Shown here one piece after another: positions 55,591 through 64,000 of a DNA stretch of 64,000 bases (position 1 is its first letter; every line of letters begins with the position of its first letter). The stretch covers positions 9,266,294 to 9,330,293 of the forward strand of contig OZ038321.1 of the NCBI GenBank assembly GCA_964035795.1. Direction: 5' to 3'. The notes beneath the pieces are model-generated. The model worked only from the letters and a program-made list of their open reading frames with translations. It did no database searches and was not told the DNA's origin. The position numbers and the translations under genes were made by a program. This DNA is from Pterobdella sp. o SKG-2022. Taxonomy: Eukaryota; Annelida; Clitellata; Hirudinida; Piscicolidae.

Positions 55591-55707
55591 TTTAATGTAG
55601 CAAAAAAAATGCGGAAAAGGTGCTAATTGCAGGCCCAAAACGGAATTGAAGCCGGCAACTTTAGATAATTAGTCTAATGCTTTACCAGCTGAGCTTTACA
55701 AGCTGAC
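55591..55707 (-). repeat. tRNA-derived SINE, copy 1
   Basis: Read on the minus strand it begins gtcagcttgtaaagctcagc. An A-box-like aagctcagctgg and a B-box-like ggcttcaattcc lie at tRNA spacing. A tail (gttttgggcc, then gctacattaaatt) is shared with copy 2. It is too diverged to fold as a working tRNA. It lies just downstream of REXO2. Confidence 0.7.
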
Positions 55708-55920
55708 TGGTGACAAAAAAATCCATCATTTTTGGCATAGCTAAAACAAAAACTTCAATGTTTTATTAATTCACGTTGAAACACTTGTATTTAAATGCGC
55801 TTAAAAATATTTTCTTATTTCATCAACTGTTGCGAACAAAATATCCAAAAGTACTATAATTTTGAAATCAATTGAATAATTTCTCTTTCCAGTCACATAA
55901 TGCCAATATTCACATATATA

Positions 55921-58900
55921 TCAACCACTTTTTATGAAGGCATTTTTTCTGTAAAAATCAAGTTCTAAGATACTTTCTTTGATATCATCCATTGCCCTGT
56001 AAAATAAATCAATCATAAAAATATAGTTAGAGCTTAAAAAATCTTATATTTAAAAAATGAATTTGGAACAAGAAAAATATAAAAGAATAATGATTATGCA
56101 CACTTTTCAACATGATGACACTGACTTCTTGTCATGCCAGAATATCACTTTGATAGCTTTGTCAGAATTTTGCTTGGCGTATGATTTTAGTTGAAAAACT
56201 ATCCAAGTCAGGAGGGCAGACATTCAATCATACCATACTATGGTCACTTCATTCATAATGACTTGCAGTGCTCTTTTTAGACATTTTTTCAACCATGGTT
56301 ATCAACTAGTTTCCCAATTTTTCCTCTTAATGCAGTTGTTACCTTCAATGTCAGACACTTATTTTTTCGATTTTTCTAATCTTTGAAATGAAACATCCCT
56401 ATAATTTTTCATTACTTGCCATTCTTTTTCATTGTCTCAGCTACAAATTTTTTTTTACTAGTGGTAGATAGATAGATAGATTAAAAAAAATTAAATCTGG
56501 TTTAATTTCCACTATAATGAGAGTGGACAGATTTACTCCATTTACAAAACATTTACTGCAATTTATATATTCCTAATCTCTATTTCTTCCTATTTAATGC
56601 ATCTTCCTCTTTCAAGCCAACTTTACTAATTTCTGATGCTATTCTTTTTTCAGTGAACTTTCGACCTGCCCTTCTTTTTTAAACCATTAATTTTTAAATT
56701 GAGTGCCTTTCTCAAAACATTCCCTCCATACCTCCTTATTACTTTCAAACCTATCTTATAACTTCATTCCACAAATTGCCTTAACCTTTCTGCTCTTTTC
56801 AGAATATCCAACTCATTTTGTCTTAAACACCAAAACTCACTCCCAAATAGCATTGCTGACCTAACACAGCTTGCATAAACTCGTTCTTTGATTTTGAGAG
56901 AAAAATTTTTAGATAATAAATATCTCTACATTCCTTAAACTTCGCCCAGCCTGATATCATTCTTGCAGTTACAGCCGCCTTGCAATCTCCGCTAGAAGCT
57001 ACTTTACTTCTTAAGTACAGAAAAGAATTTACTGCCTCAATGCCATCGCATAAAGATTCTACAGCTTGTGCGCTGGAGTCAGTGCTACTTTTGCATTTAA
57101 GACATGAAATCCTTAGCCAGCTTTGCGAACACATGGAATTTTTGCACACTTAGCATGAATACAGGAATTACATTTAGAGCATATTAGTGAATTAACCACC
57201 AGCCTCTTACAACAAACTCCACATGGGTCTACTTTACTTTTCTGAATTTCCTGTACTACACCACTTATCAAAAACTTATATATCGAATATATATTCTCAA
57301 ACCAATTTCAACAAAAACATTTTTCCACCTAAACAATTTTCCTCTCAAACCTGAGAAGTTTTCGTTTAAAAGAACCAAGTCATCTGCATAAAAAAATGTA
57401 TGCATTGAATATTCTCTAGCACTTTATGTTATAACATCAATTACTATTGAAAATAGTAATAGCGACATAACAGATCCCTGATGCACACCGATTGTCACTA
57501 AAAACGCTTCAGATATATCATTCCCAACCCATACACGAGTTTTAGTTCCAACAAACATGCTCATTACCGTCTGAACTAAAAGCTCTGGAACCTCTTTATT
57601 CCTCACCGCCCATTCTAATAGTCGATCTCAAAAAATAACTTTTAAATATTCTACTTTTGTCTTGACTTACAAATCCTAAACCGTTATTCCCGCTCATACA
57701 CTCACCTCCTTCTCAATCCACCTTTTCCTTCTTTTTATACTCTGAGAAATTTTAAAACATTATTATGTTTTTGATGACATATCTAATTCTCTGTTTCCTC
57801 CCTCATAGCTGCAGCCACAGTTTTCCTGGCTCGCCTTTTCATTTTTTTATAATGGATTTTAATTTCTTCATTTTTTTTCATTCCCAGACCACCATAACTT
57901 AAATCTTCTACTTAAGCTACCTAAAAATTTTGAATCTTGATTTTTTTATCTCACTTCTTGAAGACAACATATGTCAATCCTCCTTTTTCTTAGTTCTTGG
58001 TGAACCTCCATACCTTTACTATTTAAAGTTCCTATTTTCCAACTACCAAACCTCAAAGGAAAAGATTTAAATATAAAAGAGGAAAACCCAGGCATTCTTT
58101 GCACCCTCTGTTCATTCAAAAGCTGCTGGAGACTGAAAGCCATTGCTTTTTTTGTAAATTCATGGAGATTTTTGGAGCCTTTAGAGTTCATGAAAAGCAT
58201 GCCCTTGCCTTCCCCACATAGTGGTATAGTGATATTTTCATTTGACTTACCATTCTTTTTCATTGCCTCAATCACAACTTTTTTTTTACTAGTTAAAAAT
58301 TTTCTTCTCTTCCGAAACAACTTCTTGCACAACTCGACTCTGCCAAGTTTCATTGGACTCAAGTTACCTTTATTCACTTCAGCTTATATAATAGAAATTT
58401 TATATTTTAGCCATGTCTTTTTTTCATTACTTTCCTTATAAGAAAAGCCATTATCAAAAAATGTTTTTATTAAATCATTTCACAAAAGTTTCTATATTTA
58501 GTGACAAAAAAAATTGTTGGCACTATTTCACCAAACATTCCTCATCCATTTAAAACCTCTTTTGCTAACTAGTCATCTTCGAAAGAAATCATAATTCTGT
58601 TTTTTTTTCACAAAAAATACTCATCAAATAAAATGATAGTTTTGAATTTAAAGAAAAATGCCTAAAAAATTTCATACCTGTGATTGAGTTTCTTAGCAGG
58701 AGGTTTAAGAGAATACCAACGACTACAAATGAATTTAAAATTTCAAAAATTACAATTTTCAAATAGATTCAACAAATTCATTATAACCTAACTAATTCTT
58801 TTATGGTGCTGACATCCACAATGCGATAATGAAAATGATTGATAAATTCTGGCATGTACTTTTCCAAAAATTTTTTGTCCACATGGACTGAATTGCCAGC

Positions 58901-59521
58901 AATAGGACACATTTTAGGTTGTGTGTGCTGTCGAACAAAAGACAATAACTCCATTTCAGCCTGCTTTATACCTATTTTACTTTTTCTCACTTGATCCACT
59001 AAACCTGACTTTTAATTATAAAAAGAACTTGAATTAAAGAACATTTTAAATACAAAATACTTTATATTACTGAAAGCTAACATTATTATGATGTTTAAGA
59101 CACCAACTGTTCATTTTGCTTATCACCTCTTCAGGTTGGTGGATCACAATGTTTGGGCCCTTAAGAAGATATTAATATATAAAATAATTTAAACATAAAA
59201 TAAATTTGATGATTAATTCTTTTAATTATGCAACCTCAGCTACAACAACAAGGTTTTCATCAGTGATCAAACAAGCAACTTCTAAAAGATGACAAGTTTC
59301 TATTTCTAATCCGGTCATCTAAAATTTCCGAAACAATTATTTTGAAAAATTTTATTGAATTTTGAGAAAAAATTCACTACCTCGCAATCCAACCACACAA
59401 GTCTTTTTTCGCTATAATCATCTGGATTCATATTATGGTCAGTCACAAACTTTCTACTAAGATTTTTATAATAATTATGTTTTTTATTCATTTTAAAAAA
59501 ACTTGCCAAACACTTCAGCAT
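55921..59521 (-). CDS. REXO2: REXO2, oligoribonuclease (DEDDh 3'-5' exonuclease), six exons
   Basis: Exons: 59381-59521, 59235-59318, 59082-59159, 58788-59008, 58678-58722, 55921-55996. They sum to 645 bases, i.e. 214 residues plus TGA, and all phases match. The enzyme degrades RNA fragments of a few nucleotides (nanoRNA) to mononucleotides in mitochondria and cytosol. Seen: WLDCEMTGLEIE (Asp45 and Glu47), the [18 protein letters not shown] block (141 onward), [12 protein letters not shown] (Asp166) and [12 protein letters not shown] (His189, Asp194). Together these supply the DEDDh active-site set. The first ~40 residues are basic with few acidic residues, fitting a mitochondrial presequence. 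The start is the first ATG in the open frame. Length is close to human REXO2. The last intron (55997-58677) is far longer than the others and contains a LINE relic on the same strand. Nothing suggests inactivation. Confidence 0.93.
56405..56461 (-). repeat. Second copy of a LINE-D 5' segment
   Basis: About 57 bases resemble 58235-58293 at roughly 80% by eye. Both encode TSKKK ... E-x-MKKNGK on the minus strand. It adjoins a short (TAGA)n at 56464-56479. This may be the edge of another truncated LINE copy. Confidence 0.5.
56480..58380 (-). pseudogene. LINE copy D relic in the last REXO2 intron
   Basis: Same family as copies A and B, on the REXO2 strand. Seen: an open leader from 58377 ([16 protein letters not shown]), then the endonuclease start ([32 protein letters not shown], near 57950). 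It then jumps over most of the endonuclease to the reverse transcriptase blocks [12 protein letters not shown] (57470-57510) and [16 protein letters not shown] (57340-57395; the catalytic YADD is intact). After a Cys/His zinc-knuckle ([18 protein letters not shown], 57150-57230) come [19 protein letters not shown] and a late EEDALNRKK block. Frameshifts and stops occur throughout, so it is inactive. Confidence 0.75.
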
Positions 59522-59977
59522 TAAATTATTTTTTGCAAAGACATTTACACCGCCTTCGCCTAACGCAAACTCACAGCGAAAAAAAAACTTGTAATGTTAA
59601 AAGTAAATGTGAGTTCAAACTAGAAGATTATTTTTACAGGTATCTTTTTAAAAATATATAAATTATACTTTCAATTATTTTTAATAAAATTTGTTTGCAT
59701 TTATTTTACTTTATTCAAAACATTTTTCTCTAAGTTTATTTATCATGTCATCAGCTTAGCATCGTGGTGTTACGAAACCTCCTTGTTCAAGTCATATTAT
59801 TGAAATCCGATATGGGTGGGATACTTTGAACAATAAGTTTACCTAATTGGAAGAAAAATATATCTAGTTAGATAGGTTTATACATTGTATAAGTTTATAT
59901 AACGAAATAAATGAATTTAAGAATGAATTAATATTTTTGTAAAAATTTTCATCAGACTTCATAACGCTCGCTATGAG

Positions 59978-60087
59978 TTTAATGTAACAAAAACACATTT
60001 TACAACAGTGGCTAATTTTGGCCACAAAACGGAATTGAATTATAGATAATTAATGCAATGCTCTACGAGCTGAGCTATGTAGCTGAC
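59978..60087 (-). repeat. tRNA-derived SINE, copy 2
   Basis: On the minus strand: gtcagctacatagctcagct, an A box (tagctcagctcg), a B-box-like aattcaattcc and then gttttgtggcc. The head and the start of the body align with copy 1 at 55591-55707. The two copies flank REXO2 in the same orientation. Confidence 0.7.
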
Positions 60088-63776
<3,689 letters not shown>

Positions 63777-64000
63777 CTAAATATTCTTTGAAGTTAAGCA
63801 TTCAATACAAAAACATGTTTTACAATGCTTAAGTTTATATTTATTATCGCTAGGTGAAGCTGTAGCAGGTCTGATGTTATTCATAGATGAATACGTTGTT
63901 TGAATGACGTCTGGAGGAGTGACTTTGGGAGGTTTTGAAAGGTTCGAAGGTGCTGGTATCACATAGGAATGCAATTCATCAAAGATGTGTTCATGGTCGT
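63777..64000 (-). CDS. C-terminal part of an unidentified protein, cut by window edge
   Basis: Open on the minus strand from the window edge to TAG at 63777 (about 74 codons). The peptide has a Pro/Ser/Thr-rich stretch (YVIPAPSNLSKPPKVTPPDV), tyrosines in acidic or proline contexts, and a Cys-rich end (KHCKTCFCIECLTSKNI). Composition is far from that of the AT-driven chance frames around it. It resembles the cytoplasmic tail of a receptor or adaptor, which is only an impression. The rest of the gene lies to the right, outside the window. Confidence 0.45.
   Translation of the reverse strand, partial: DHEHIFDELHSYVIPAPSNLSKPPKVTPPDVIQTTYSSMNNIRPATASPSDNKYKLKHCKTCFCIECLTSKNI

Noticed and set aside
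55640..55707. Possible tRNA gene
   Set aside because: A- and B-box-like sequences are present but the arms do not pair properly, and a second diverged copy with a shared non-tRNA body shows it is a SINE.
58172..58441. 89-codon plus-strand frame
   Set aside because: It is antisense to the leader of LINE copy D on the minus strand.

Overview
The window is nuclear DNA of an invertebrate animal. It is AT-rich (roughly 70% by eye), its genes have introns, and spacers are long. It carries tRNA-derived SINEs, several non-LTR retrotransposons, a Penelope-like relic and two very long microsatellites. A radial-spoke gene (CFAP91) implies motile cilia or flagella. An intronless LRR-Ig receptor resembling the Kekkon group hints at a protostome, but I cannot name the phylum.

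Layout. About 2.2-3.1 kb (minus) holds a small four-exon gene for a probable CS (p23-like) domain protein; its exons are short but every splice phase agrees. A Penelope-like reverse transcriptase relic lies at 6.4-7.0 kb. From 9 to 19 kb there are only isolated exon-like pieces and a hairpin repeat. At 20.2-23.6 kb (minus) is the one long open gene, an intronless 1124-residue LRR-Ig transmembrane receptor. At 29.7-31.1 kb (plus) is an internally deleted LINE flanked by an 11-bp target-site duplication, followed by a 26-bp minisatellite.

From 36.3 to about 54.1 kb (minus) I reconstruct most of CFAP91 (MAATS1) as 14 exons, one of them ended by a GC splice donor. Its introns contain three antisense LINE copies and a ~490-bp (CTAT)n array. 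From 55.9 to 59.5 kb (minus) is a complete six-exon REXO2 (mitochondrial/cytosolic oligoribonuclease), whose last intron holds a same-strand LINE relic and which is bracketed by two copies of one tRNA-derived SINE. A pure ~404-bp (TG)n tract lies at 62 kb. The last exon of an unidentified gene runs off the right edge.

The genes are functionally unrelated: a possible chaperone-like protein, a cell-surface receptor, a ciliary structural protein and a nuclease for very short RNA. I see no operon or gene cluster and no obvious new system. The most informative features are the reconstructed split genes, the mobile elements inside them, and the unusual receptor architecture.
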